Notes under the pieces: generated by a model
Databases searched by the model: none
Told to the model about the DNA's origin: nothing
Seen by the model: only the letters and a program-made list of their open reading frames with translations
Translations under genes and position numbers: made by a program
Shown: in pieces, positions 11,714-23,671 of the stretch
How the letters are laid out: the number at the start of each line of letters is the position of its first letter
How positions within the stretch are numbered: the stretch's first letter is position 1
From: Breviolum minutum Mf 1.05b.01
Taxonomy: Eukaryota; Sar; Dinophyceae; Suessiales; Symbiodiniaceae
Assembly (NCBI GenBank): GCA_000507305.1
Contig: DF239874.1
Span: 93,649-157,648, forward strand
Direction of reading: 5' to 3'
Length of the DNA stretch: 64,000 nucleotides

Positions 11714-14700
11714 ATGGCAGATAAAGCCGTTCTGGATGCTTTCAATCGATTTGACACAGATGGATCGGGCTCCATTTCGCGGGAAGAACTTGGGGAGGCG
11801 AGGGAAAAACGAAACTTTCATGTACTTTCTGATGTAAAGGAAAAGTGTCAACCAACAAAAATGGGCACGATTTTTTGAAAGGCACCTTCGTTTAATACCC
11901 CGTATAATACCCTATTCAACAGTAGGAATTCCTTCCGTTCAATATCCTATTGTCCGTTTACTTCAGAAATTGTTGGCCGTTAAATACCTATTAAACAGGG
12001 GGTCTCGTTTAATATGTATTAAACAAAGTGGGCCGAAGGCGCTCGTTTAATACCTAAAAGAAATTCATGGCCAAATCACCATGAGTGGGGTATAAAATCC
12101 ACTCGGACTGTGAATGTCAGCCGGTGTCCTTCATGCATTCCTTGTGTGACCGCATTCTTTTGAGTGAAGAACAAGAAGAATTCTTGAACAGTTTTTGACC
12201 ATTTTTTGAACTTATAAACTTATAAATGTAAAAACAGATCTCTGAAGGTGTTGAAGGCATTGCAGAGCACCACCCAATGGGACGATGACTCCATTGACCA
12301 TTTGCTGGCAGCTGCGGATGCCAGTGGTGACGGGCAGTTGCAGGTGGAGGACCGAAACTACATCGAGATCTTAAAGGTATTGAAAGATATGAAGAAATAT
12401 AGTATACAAGTAGTATATATAAGCCATACAAGGAATGATGTAAAAACACCCTTATTAGTGCGATGGTCCAAATGAATAAAACGTTTGTCCCTTGAGGAAA
12501 TCTAAATGATGAAAACACAACCACAAAGCCCACAGGTGCTGAGCCTTTGCTTCCTGTCCCTCCAAGCAAAGGGAGGCACTCTAAGCCTAACCCCCTAATT
12601 CGTTTATGAAAAAAAACGGGAGGGCTCATGTACACTAGAAATGCTGGCTTTTGGCTTGCGTTGGCTTCTGGTGATTTTCGCTTCTTCTCTTGTTGCTGTT
12701 GTTGTTTTGCTGTTGTTGGTGGTGGTGGTGGGAGCAGCCGGGGCTTCATGTCTGGGGGGAGGCGCTGCGCCCTCCCCCACAACACCCCTCCAGCTTTGAG
12801 ATCTTTGATATGAAATTCTATGATTTTGACATTCTTTGGTTTTGTTTTTGTTGTCGTTTCTTGTTCTTTGTTCCATTGTTCCTCGTTTGTATTTGCTGGT
12901 GGTTTGCTATTGCTTGCTAAATTGTTTGCTATGTTGTTCGTGACCATGTTTGTGATATTATTCCTTATGATATCCTTTACGCTATTGTTTTCTTTTGCTA
13001 CATGGTCTCGTACATGATGTTGTGTTTGGTTGCTTTTTGTTTTTCGTTCTTGCTTGTCTGTGATTTTGCTGTCAAATTTGCCTGTAGCAAAATGCATAGC
13101 GACTTGAAAGGAAAAAACACAAAATCGAAGCAACCGCTGAAAACTGACGAGAAAATGAAACAAAATGAAAGGAACATGCACAACAAAACAAGGAAAACAC
13201 ATGAACAGATAAAAACAAAAATCCAGAAAAGGCAATCGACGGATGATTGTTCAGTCTATGGGCACAGTATTTGACATTTTGAGGAATTGAAATGAATTGA
13301 ACTCTGACATGTTTGAGGACATTTTTGAAATAGTTTGATTTGCAGAGCATGTTTTGATGATGGCGCAGATGTGTATGCTAGTTTGTCTCGGCCATTGTAC
13401 ATCTTGAAGTTGTCTGAGGAGTTTGTGAAGTGGGTCTTTGCCGAAGACGAAGCCATCTCTGCAGGGGTGAAGGGCCAATTCACCTTGCAGATTTCAGGTT
13501 GCTCCCGAGCAGATCTAAATGGCAACTATGTGCAGCAACGTGATCTCTACTCGCGCAGACCAATCTTCCATTGTGTTGAGAATGACCGCTACCTTTTCTA
13601 CCATGGTCAGAGGCAACTTGGCTGTACTGCAAGCCTGGAGTTACAGACAATCGCCAACCAGCACCTGCGTAAACATTTTTTCACTTGACTCTTGAGATTC
13701 AGTCTTCTTTTGATACAGATCCATCGATAAGATTTGACCCCAGGCAGCAGTGGCAGATCTTCTCTAGAACAGGACGCTATGCCTCTGCACGTTTGAAGAC
13801 CTCCAGAGCTGCTCACATGCCGGGCGAGGGAAAGATGTGGGCAGTTTGGAAGGCCGGGGCCAGTGCCTTGGCATTTTCAAGCATGTTGTCCATATTTCTG
13901 CGGAGAATCACGTCCGAAGTCCAGAAGTGAAGAGAATTGTTCCATATCGCGAAGTCGTGAAGTGAATTCAACCTCTTGGAGTCAGCCATTCAGTAGTCAC
14001 ATACATCGAGGAAATTCGAGGAACATGCATGATATCATATGATATCTACTGTATGTCCATATACGAACGTATTTGGTGCCTATTGATGCCTCTTGGATCT
14101 CTGCCTTGGTCAGGGATTTCGGAAGCTTCAGTTGTCAGTCTAAGTCAGCTTTCATCATTTTTGATTCCTTGCGGTCGGCAAGCAAAGAGGATTGGCAACT
14201 ACATATCCGTTTATGATAACCTCCTGTAGTATGCCAACATATGTATATAATATTCTATATAAAGATATTTACACATGTCAATGTATGTTTGCAGTCCATG
14301 TTTGAGTCGGGGCCGTAATGCATTCCTGCAAGGTAAGAAGAAGAGCTTCGTGAAGGAGTCTCAAATGAAATGCCTCATGGAACCGCCTTTGACAGCTGAA
14401 GAGCAGCTTGCCAGGACACCTGCTGCCATCATGTTTGATGGAGTCCTTTTCAAAAAGATGGCTTACATTTTGGGGAATCGACCTGTCTACCACCACAAAT
14501 CTGAGCGCTTCATCTTCTATGAGGCCCCGAAGAGTATTTGGAAGGTTGGTGAGGCAGCTGTTTTGGGCAGAGACTCCTTGAAGACATCGAGGGCAACTGA
14601 TGTCTACTCACCTGACTTGGCATTTTGGATGGATGATGGAGGAAAAATCTCAGTACTTGCAGTGAATGCTGATGGAATTCCCAGCGGGTGGAAAACTGGC

Positions 14701-16639
14701 TTGAAGATCAATGCCGGCATCTCAGATGGATGGCAAGACCCGGACTTCCCCCACAACGATGACTCTATTGGCGAAGCAGCAGTCGGCAAATACAGAGACA
14801 GTCGATGGGTGAGAGCTTTATCGCTTCATCCGTCTCCTTCTCTTTTTGCAAACGTCGAGCCTGCAGATGCTTGCCAAGGAATTGTTGGCAATTGTTGGCT
14901 CATAGCTGCAATGTCCGCAGTGGCAGAGTTCCCATCTTACATCAAGAACAGTCTTTTTGTGACCAAGAAGGCTCGCAGTTTTGAAATCAGAGAGGTCTCA
15001 AGAGCGGATGTATCTTCGTTTTTATGAATGAGAGAAGTCAAGGTGAAGTTTTTTTTGTTTTTTTTCTCACCACTTCATAACGTTTCATAACGTTTCACAA
15101 CGTACCCTGAAGGTCGCAAAGGATGGCAAATACCAAGTGAAGCTTTTTGATGGGCGCAGCAAGAAGTGGAAACTGGTGGAAATTGATGACTATTTGCCAT
15201 GCACCTCCTGGGGCGGAGAGATGCCACAGTTACTCTTTGGGAGTATCCCCGACGGCAAGTTGTGCTTGGCATTGCTGGAAAAAGCCTTTGCCAAACTCTA
15301 TGGAAATTGGTCAAATTTGAGCGCAGGCTTTCCAGAGATTGCTTGGTTTCACATGACCGGCTGCACGGAACTCTTTTCCTACAGCACCAGCTATCTTGGC
15401 GTGGAACCGAAATGGCAGGTCACTTCAGCAGATGGTGTTCAGGTGATGGCTGGCTACTGGGGCTACGAGGAGTCTCGCAAAGTGGTCGGCCGTTTGAGTG
15501 AAGGCGCTACCTTTGGCGAGAAGTGCAGGCAAGGCATGGGGTTTTCATGGGATCGGCCGTCGACCCTTGTCAAAGTTTCACCTTCTATTTGCTATGTGCA
15601 ACAGGTACTGGTTGCCGACCTCATTGCAAATGTTGAATATATACGGGTAATCCTTCCGGAGCTAAGATTTTGTTTTGATGAGATACTGTGAGATATCGTG
15701 AGCATCCAGAGCTCTCGACCTGCGGATAGGATCGGACACTGGATTGAATTCCGGAAAATTGACGGTGATGGACCTGACAGCGGGTGGCTGAAGTACTACG
15801 GAAATGGCAAACGTGTAGCAAAGCGCACTGCTGCCAATGACATTGCCATCATGCAGTCCAATGTGGTGATTGTTCCAGAGAAGGTCTGGACCTTGGCTAT
15901 CAGCCCCGCCTATCATGCTAGCATCAACACATCAAGTTTTAGTGGATGTGAAGACGTTTCAGCAATCCGTGGCATGATGACATGTTTGGTTTGAATGATT
16001 GAATGTATCAAGTCGTATCAAGTCATGCAGACCTTGAAGCCTGCTTTGATAGCTGGTATAGACTGGCATTCTGAGGCCATGACGGCTATTGGTGCCTCAG
16101 GTGCTAACAGAGAGGTCCTGGAGCAAGCCTTTAGGAAGAACTCTGTACCGAACTTTGTGGAACCAGAAGAGTTATGGCAGAAACTTCAGAAGTGTGACAA
16201 AGGCAATTATCTTATGGCTTCTTCAGCCTCCACTTCCAAACATGAACGTATGTCAGGCTTGGTCCATGAACACGCTTATAGCGTTTTACACGCAGTCGAG
16301 GTTGAGGGTCTGAGACTGGTGTGCTGCAGAAATCCATGGGGCAGCGAAGCCGAATGGAATGGACCTTGGAGTGATCGGAGCCCCGAGTGGAAAGCCAATC
16401 CAAGTATTGTAGAAGCTCTGAATGTGGACCTTTTCGATTTTAAGACTGAAGGTACTTTTTGGATGGATTTTGAGGATTGGCTTTATGTCATGGGACAGCT
16501 AAAGATTATGAATTGTCGGATGCCCTCGACACGTGGTGGCTTTCACCATGAGCTTGTGGAGGAGGATGAGGACGAGCAAGCTGAGAACGGTAAAGAAGAA
16601 GACGAGGACAGGAACGTTGGAAACTCTGACCATCTCTAA
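11714..16639 (+). CDS. EF-hand calpain-type cysteine protease, multi-exon
   Basis: A calcium-linked cytosolic protease of the calpain (C2) family. Start ATG at 11714. Exon 1 (11714-11797) encodes a full EF-hand loop (DTDGSGSISREE). It is joined in phase over a GC-AG intron to exon 2 (12248-12376), which carries a second EF-hand (DASGDGQLQVED). Exons near 13346-13671 and 14300-14810 carry two copies of a small module (LNGNY...RRPIFH...DRYLFYH and NRPVYH...ERFIFYE), and a related stretch (GWLKYYGNGKR) lies near 15780. The protease core follows. Catalytic Cys is in QGIVGNCWLIAA (codon 14893-14895), the block LLEKAFAKLYGNWSNL is at about 15270-15320, catalytic His is in HEHAYSVL (16271-16273) and Asn in RNPWG (16331-16333). 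All three residues are present, so an active enzyme is expected. An acidic tail ends at the stop 16637-16639, although splicing from GT at 16590 could extend the protein. Some inner exon borders are uncertain. Confidence 0.87.
11880..12065 (+). repeat. Degenerate TTTAATAC/TATTAAAC motif cluster in calpain intron 1
   Basis: Within about 180 bases of the GC-AG intron the motif CGTTTAATA or its inverted form TATTAAAC recurs at least six times with changing spacers (for example GTTTAATACC, CTATTAAACAGG, GTATTAAACAAAG). The copies could pair locally as hairpins. No unit length is constant, so this is a motif cluster and not a clean tandem array. Confidence 0.6.
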
Positions 16640-16832
16640 CCACTTAAGAGTGAAAGTAGACATGAAAGTCATGAAACTGTCTAATAAAGGCACTGTGTAA
16701 GGCCAAATAACTCATAGATACGAAGGTGCCAAGGTTGCTTCCTTAGGCGAGAAGACGATTGAGAATCGAGGACAAGATGATATGTTCTGCCCCTGAAACC
16801 CTGAGGCAAATGAGGATGATCATCAAGGAGAA

Positions 16833-17261
16833 CCAGTCACCAGTTGCTCGGGCTTGTTCGTTGATTGGCACCCTCCTGAAACTCTGACCGAAGGCACCTT
16901 GCTATATCCAGACAAAACCTACACCTTCACAAATGTACCACCTGTCCTCCTTGGTGGTACCTACATTGGAAGCCAAGATTTCCCAAACTCCGGTGGCACA
17001 TGGACAATCGAGTATGCTGCTCCAGCCAAGCTTTTTGTGTGGGCTGCACAAGGGCAGTTCAATGGTGGAGTTGATGAAGCCCTCCAAGCTGATGGTTGGG
17101 AAGCAGAAGATCCAGATGGTTTTCATGGCGGTGCCCTTGCCTTGAATCTGTGGAGCAAGCGGTTTGATCAAGGATCCTCCTGCGACATTCTGCTAACATC
17201 AGATACTCAGATGGTGGGTGGTGTGGTTGGCACAGCTCCCTGCGTGCAGGAAAAGGACTAG
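16833..17261 (+). CDS. Exon for a C-terminal beta-rich domain, probably the calpain's last exon
   Basis: An open frame of about 140 residues reads LLGGTYIGSQDFPNSGGTW, TIEYAAPAKLFVWA and NGGVDEALQADGW, and ends KEKD-like at TAG 17259-17261. There is no in-frame ATG before the conserved part, so it is an exon and not a gene of its own. A phase-1 splice from GT at 16590 (in ...EQAEN|) to the AG before 16833 would fuse it to the calpain and remove that gene's stop at 16637. The fold is not one I can name. The repeated aromatic and Gly-rich pattern suggests a beta-sandwich. If the splice is not used, the exon would belong to an unseen downstream model. Confidence 0.6.
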   Translation, partial: PVTSCSGLFVDWHPPETLTEGTLLYPDKTYTFTNVPPVLLGGTYIGSQDFPNSGGTWTIEYAAPAKLFVWAAQGQFNGGVDEALQADGWEAEDPDGFHGGALALNLWSKRFDQGSSCDILLTSDTQMVGGVVGTAPCVQEKD

Positions 17262-19260
17262 TGACTAGTTAATTCAAAGTCGCTCTTGCAACAGCTTTGA
17301 CAAAGTGCAGCTGTTTCAATATTTGAGCCATTGCAAGCGGTAGGCACGTTCCTTGTATCCGTGCTGGCTCCGAGTGTTCAGATGTGTCACTATGTTTCAA
17401 GATGCCGTGCTGAAAGCAATTGGTGGCATTGGCGTGCTCCCCAAATTTGACCGCACATGACCCCACGCTGAATGGGGTTTAAAAGCGTTAAAAGTTCCGA
17501 GAATGGATTGTGCGTTGCCGGACACACATTTGAATCTTACCGTGATGGCACTTCGGCATTGGAGATCCTGCACAGATGGCAACATCTCCTGATGTCGTCA
17601 CTGATACCGCAATTAAATCAAATTAGTAGCTAAGACATGATTCAACCAAAGACCCGTCTTATCCTACGGAGCCCTTCATACTCATTCTTGTTGCACAGGC
17701 CAGCATGTGGGGAAGAGCCTTTCCTGCACTTGTTGCATTGCAGGCGGGTCGTTGTGAAGCAGTCACAGTCTGCGGATGTCCCAGGTTACATGCAGATTTA
17801 AAGAATCCCATAAGAACCCCTCATATCCAAGAGGTCGGCAAGTGGCGGAAGTTGAGTGAACATGACTGATTTGATTCGAAATGAATTATTAATCTTTTGA
17901 AGTTGGTAGGATACCCTCCTTACCAATGCAAAAATAGTCCATAAATGTCCATAAATTGTATAGCACTTGGGGGATGGGCCGACTAGTTATTGTAGTGAAC
18001 TTGTACGTTTTTGTAGGCAAAACACGTTTTATGAAAATTCTGAAAAGCCCGGAGCTTTCTGTAGAGAGCCAAAAATCCTTTGCAGTTTTTTCTGGAGTAG
18101 GTGCTGAAATTTATGCACCAGGTGCAGTAAGTGCTAAAAATATGCACCAGGCAAGTGCATGCTGAAATATGCAAGGCCTTTCGTCATTTTACCCCTCTGT
18201 ATTAGGAGTTGCTATATTATTATAGGCTATAGGTATTATTTGTGGAGGTGTAGCCCCCACCCAAAAGCATCTAAATGTAAAGCAAAACTCTCGCAAAAAA
18301 GATCCAGCACATTTTTGGAGTTTGCTCCAGATTTTTGGTAAACAAAACCTTCATGAGCCGAACTTTGCAACCTTTTGGGTGATTTTCACCTGGATACTTT
18401 GCTCAATGTGTGTGTGTGTGTGCCTAGTGATTGAAAGAAAAATATGATTTTCATTTTTTGTCGGGTAGTCATTTTTTGTTGGGTGGTTACCTCATTTGAT
18501 TCAAAGTGGTGGGTGCAGTATTTATCGTACGGATTCCGGATTCCTGTTTTGATCGGAAAGCCTTAAGACATCTTAAGACACATAGCGTCAAGCATGTTCC
18601 GAAGATTCATTTCAAATAAGACGGATAGTTTGAGGCTCCCTCAATCCGCGCTTTTTGTGTCAAGTCCTTCCAACTAATTCTCAGTCGCATGCGAGAATTG
18701 CCTTCACAGCCGCCTCGACGAGCCGATCACCTGTCGGGCAAAAGATCTTTGGCAGATTCTGACACAGCTTGATCAGCATCAAAGGTGGCGTGTGATTTCA
18801 TGACGGTCTTGGCTTTGAATGTTTTGGGTGACAGAATCTAACAAATTGGCTGAACTTTGCTTGGAATCTGGAAAAAATTGTCATTCAAAACCTGCCTTGA
18901 TCCATGCGAGCCGCTCAAGCTTCAGGTTTTGATACAGTAAGTCAGAGAGTATTGACGCAGTTGGAAAGCAGCCCCATGTACATGTTTTGGTGGCAACTCT
19001 AGGTGCAATAAAAACGGATATTGTCAAAAGATCTTCTTGACAATTCAATTCGCATTCTTCGCATAAATTGCATAAACTTCAATTCAGTGAACAAGCTCCA
19101 TGTCACATGCCAGTCACATTGTGATGCCTTACGGTGCTTTCGGACATTGCGTGATGAACTTCAATGAATGCTTTTGAGGGCAGCATCACCGTTGATCAGA
19201 TCACTACGACTCATTGAATTCGTCCTCTAGTTCAACGGTTGGGAAATTGTCAGATTGTCC
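17262..19260. other. Intergenic region between calpain and lipase genes
   Basis: No coding exon is recognised. It contains one copy of the dispersed repeat (18.24-18.50 kb) with a (TG)n run at about 18409-18422. The last 300 bases before 19261 have no clear promoter motif; dinoflagellate genes usually lack a TATA box. Confidence 0.6.
18235..18500 (+). repeat. Dispersed repeat family, copy 3
   Basis: Starts with TGTAGCCCCCACCC, continues with AAGCAAAACTCTCGCAAAA, CCAGCACATTTTTGGAG, GCTCCAGATTTTTGGTAAAC and ATGAGCCGAACTTTGCAAC, and ends with TTTTTTGTTGGGTGGTTACC. The order and spacing match copy 1 and the copies in the inverted repeat at 49-51 kb. No open frame is shared between copies, so it is non-coding and probably a short non-autonomous element. 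Confidence 0.65.
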
Positions 19261-22200
19261 ATGTTGAGATCATTGTCTCAGGCAGCAGCTGAACACTCAT
19301 ATTCAAGACATACGAGTTCTTTGGAAATCTTCGAGGATGAGAGCGAAGATGAGTCTGAAGCGAGGTCTTCTTGTCAGATTTGTCAGCGTTTGGGACTTTG
19401 CATTGGATACATAATCCCTGATTGGGGTCACCTCAGTTTAGCCAATGTGGGACGCTCTTGGGCAGCAGGCGCGGTGGCACTTTGGCATTGCTATCTTTTT
19501 GCAGCCTGCGCATCTTTGATCGTGGTGAACTGTGCAGCAGCCATGTTAAGAAGCTATGTCCAGTGGTTCTCGGAAACCAGGATTCGTGTTGCAACCTTCT
19601 ACACCATGGCATTTAAGTACCACGTTGTTTTAGGTTTCTTTGGTGCTTTCTTCCGGTGCTACATTTTGCTGAGCGTGACCAGCGATTTGCTGCGCTTCAC
19701 TTATTTACTTTGCAAAGATGCTTGGCGGCCAGATGCCTTTGAGGGATACCGCAGGTTGCTTGTGGGAGATGCGTGGAATGAGATTGAAGAGGGCGAGGTC
19801 TATTCAAACGACTGGTCTGTATGTCTCAGCCGTCGGCAGAAGATTGCAGATGTGTTCTTCCAATGCTTCCTTCACATTTCCTTGGATTTAGTGCCATTCA
19901 TTCTTTTGCTATGTGGCATCAACGGCACTGAATCTGTCTCGGTGACCTGCTGCCACATTTGTCTTGCAATCGGAATTTTCCACATTTTTGCTTTCTACAT
20001 ACTGTGGCTCGTTGGTGAGGTGTACCTGAAGGCACATCACTTTAGGCTGGCTTGGAAGGTGGCACGTGGACAAGCCGCTGCACGACATCGCACTAAAGCC
20101 CACAGGAGGACAGCATTGTATTGCCTCACTTTAACTGAACGACGTTCTCTTTACATTCTTTTCAGCATTTTATGTCATGGTCTTGGCAGATCTTTACCAA
20201 TTTTGTCTGCTTTGCTTACTATTTTTCTTGGTCTTGTTGTGGACCGCAATGGTTGGGCTATTGTTGCTGGCATGGTGTCCTGTATGATCATGTTGATCCT
20301 GGCCTCACTGCAGTGGGACGCCGACGAAATGCTAGATGCTGCGGACAGGTGCACTCCGAAGTGGATCCAGCGATTTTTTCCGCACACGGAAGCCTTGCAG
20401 GAATGGAGTGAGGTTTGGTGCCCTTTGAGTGTTCATGCACAGAAGCGGCAAAGATATCCGTTCTTGATGATCTTGGGATTATCCGCTTTGGTCTTCGGCT
20501 GCTTTAGATATCCCGCTGTGACGGTGGGATGCGTTGTCATGCTTTGTGTTGTTTTCCTTCGCATGATTGCTGTACACATGGAAGGGACGATCGGATGGCT
20601 TTGGGCTTTTGTGGAGTTTCTTGTGGAGATTATCCTTTTGAATTTTGTGGTAATATCCACTGCCAAGAATGCTTTTGCAGATGCTGCGGTGGCTTCGCCA
20701 ATGTTTGGGCCAACTTTGCAGCATCTACCCAAGCTATATATTATATATATATATATTGTACTTTATTTTCTTTCGAAATCCTTTGAACTATAAAGGTTTT
20801 GCTAGCACTTGCTGTATGACCTGAACCCAATGTTCAAAAAGCCCAAATGTTTTGCTATCAGAGTGGCTGGGGGATACATAGAAGCATAGAAAGAGACCCG
20901 GGTTAATATGCCAGTTCAAGTATTTTCAAGTCATTCTTGTATTGTACTACAGTACTATAACTCTTAGATCTCCGAGCATGATACAGATACCGGCTGTAGA
21001 ATGTGCAGAAGGAATCCAAGTCTAATGGCCAGTTTTGAGCGGTTTTGAGGTGGTGATGGTGCTGTCTGTCATGCGGCAATTCGGCTTCCAACGAGAGATG
21101 CTTGCTGGTCAGAGGTTGCGAAAAGCGAGCTTGAACATCATGGGTTGCATTCACTTGCTCTTCGTGATCCTTGTGTGTTCTGCCCTGGAGACATATGCAG
21201 ATTCCAATTGGAGTGCCTTCGGGCCTGAACTGAACCAAACCAAATTCTTCCCGGTTCACCCTGATCCCACAAATGGTGACTCGTTTGTACACAATCCACC
21301 GGCTAGCTATGCTTCTGCAAATGCTATCAGAACTGCTTTTCCAACGTGTAGTTTTCGTTTTGCAGACGGATCAGATAAATCAGATGAATTCGGTGTTGGT
21401 CGCATTTCTTTGGCTGATTTTGGTCTCATGGCATCTTTGACTTACGAACCTCGACGTCGGGTAGCACGAGCATGTGAGCATTACTTCTCCTCTGCATGGC
21501 ATCTGGAACCCATGGAGGACCACGCGTTTGGGGTCAAGTTCGAAATGTTTACGCATCTTGGAAGGCAGAAGGATCAGAAGGCTAAGCAAGACTTCTAAAT
21601 GGTGATCACGCACAAATTTAGCACGTGAATGCGGTCAATTTATATTCATACTTGCAATCTTTTTTGAACGGGCGTTTTATCGACTCCACTCTGCTCCACT
21701 GGCATCACTAATCACCCTGGTTCAGGGGCTTTCTTAAATTTTAATCAGATAGTCACAAGCTTTACTGCAAAGAAAATACTTTACTTCGAGTGATCCCCAC
21801 CATGACATTTCAAAACAGCCACGTTAGATTTTATGTCAGCCTGATCGGGTCAGGCGAGGATAGACATACAACTCATCTCCTGAAATGCGTTCTGTTACTC
21901 TCAACTTCGCAGACTGACTGGAAGCAATCTTCTGACATATCTTCCGACATTCTTTCTGACATATCTTCTGACATTCTTTCTGACATTAATTTGACCTTAT
22001 TTCTGACATATCTTTCTGACATATCTTTTGACATTCTTTCTGACATATCTTTCTGACATATCTTTTGACATTCTTTCTGACATATCTTCTGATATTCTTT
22101 CTGACATATCTTCCGACATTCTTTCTGACATATCTTCTGACATTCTTTCTGACATTAATTTGACCTTATTTCTGACATATCTTTCTGACATATCTTTTGA

Positions 22201-23671
22201 CATTCTTTCTAACATATCTCCTCACATGATCGCGATTGAGGTCCGGCACGGAACACTGAACTCACAGGGTCCCGGTTGAGGTCCGGCGCGGAACACTGAA
22301 CTCACAGGATCGCGGTTGAGGTCCGGTGCGGAACACTGAACTCACAGGATCGCGGTTGAGGTCCGGTGCGGAACACTGAACTCACAGGATCGCGGTTGAG
22401 GTGCGGCGCGGAACACTGGCCTCACAGGATCGCGGTTGAGGTCCGGCGCGGAACACTGAACTCACACCATCGTGGTTAAGATCCGGCGCGGAACACTGAG
22501 CTCGCATGATCGCAGTTGAGGTCCGGCACGGAACACTGAGCTCGCATGACCGCGGTTGAGGTCCGACACAGAACACTGACGAGGAGGAGGAGGAAGAGGA
22601 GCGGGACACAGCTCACAGAAAATCTAACAACCCTCACTTGACAGGTGGGGACTAAGAAGCTCCGAAAAGCTGACTTCACCTCCGGAATGCCAAAGATGCA
22701 ACTCGTTCCCAGGGTAAATATCAAAGAGAGACGCAAGAAACAACGTTGCGTCCTGGAAGTAAACTGCCCCATATGGATTTGCCAAACTCATCCAAACTCA
22801 ATGATTCTATGCATGACAAGTTTCCCATCCAGCACCCCTTTGTCCCGCATCAAGAAAGAAACTCAAAGATGGTCAGCTAGCATTGGAATTGGCAAGTGCT
22901 TTGCATGTCTTTGCATATCTTGCTTTCCGGGGAAGCCTGCAGAAGAAACCCGGTCGATGCTATTTAGATTTTTGATTATTGTGTGTGTGTGTGGGTCACC
23001 GTCGGTCACCAAGGTCTGCCAACAACCACACCACGGTCATTGCTGTACGAGGTACTGTCGACTACCTCGATGTATTGCAAGATGTCTCCTTGTGGATAGT
23101 GCCTGCTTTGATACAATGCTTTGACATGGTGGGGCTGGACACATCGTACGGTGCGTGGGGAATGGCAATGGCAGAACTGTCTCATATGATCCCACTATCA
23201 GATATTGACCAAGAACGTACTTTCCAATCTGTGTTGGAGGCGACCAAATCCATGATCAAACAGTATCCAGAACGACAATTTTACATCACTGGCCATTCGC
23301 TAGGCGGTGGCGTGGCGAAACTGGTGAAGTTGGCCATTGATTTGCCCCCTGAAGCGAAGCTACAGGTGGTGACATTTTCAGCGCCAGGGGTGCACTATGC
23401 AGGTCATGTTTTGCTGAAAGGGCAGAAGATCGACCTTCACGAGAGGATGAGACAGGAAAGTCTCGCTGTGGTAGCTGTTCGCCCAAGCAATGATGTCATC
23501 TCTCTGATTGATGCTAGTCTTGGACAACAAATTGTGGCTCCCTGTTCAGGCTCAGCATATCAATGCCACAGTATCTATCGAACTCTTTGGGAAATCTTTA
23601 CCGTTTGCGGTTCCATGCGAGACACTGTGTTGAAAGTTCCTTGTGGCTGGTCACCGGAAGCACGCTGCTAA
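19261..23671 (+). CDS. Polytopic membrane protein with C-terminal class 3 (DAG-lipase-like) lipase
   Basis: Probably hydrolyses a membrane glycerolipid at the membrane face. Exon 1 runs from ATG 19261 to about 20731: an acidic cytosolic N-terminus (EDESEDESEARSS) and then about nine hydrophobic helices. The ORF beyond 20731 runs into an AT-rich intron. The next exon (about 21040-21590) adds a further helix (CIHLLFVILVCSALETYA), a possible glycosylation site and ISLADFGLMASLTYE, typical of class 3 lipases. Small exons near 22645-22716 and 22770-22858 (QHPFVPHQE) lead to the catalytic exon 23014-23671. It has VIAVRGTVDYLDVLQD, nucleophile Ser in GHSLGGG (23297-23299), Asp in PSNDV (23492-23494) and His in QCHSIYR (23567-23569). 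The triad is complete. Diacylglycerol lipases also place membrane helices before such a domain, but usually only four. That exon 1 and the lipase exons are one gene is an inference from strand, spacing and this architecture. Confidence 0.8.
21936..22225 (+). repeat. TCTGACAT minisatellite in a lipase intron
   Basis: Dense repeats of TCTGACATATCTT and TCTGACATTCTT alternate in higher-order blocks; one block containing GACATTAATTTGACC occurs twice (about 21980 and 22150). The array lies between coding exons, and the reading frames through it (Ser-Asp-Ile repeats) are by-products. Confidence 0.85.
22229..22600 (+). repeat. 40-bp tandem repeat, nine units, in a lipase intron
   Basis: The phrase GTCCGGCGCGGAACACTGA recurs with exact 40-bp steps at 22241, 22281, 22321, 22361, 22401, 22441, 22481, 22521 and 22561. 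Units differ by point changes only and never in length. GC content is far above that of the flanks. The array follows directly on the TCTGACAT array and ends in a short GAGGAGGAGG run about 60 bases before the next exon. Confidence 0.93.

Noticed and set aside
12117-13235. Minus-strand open frame of 372 codons
   Set aside because: It lies across calpain exon 2 (a clear EF-hand on +) and a low-complexity intron; its sequence is a mix of hydrophobic and poly-Gln/Pro runs typical of an antisense shadow.
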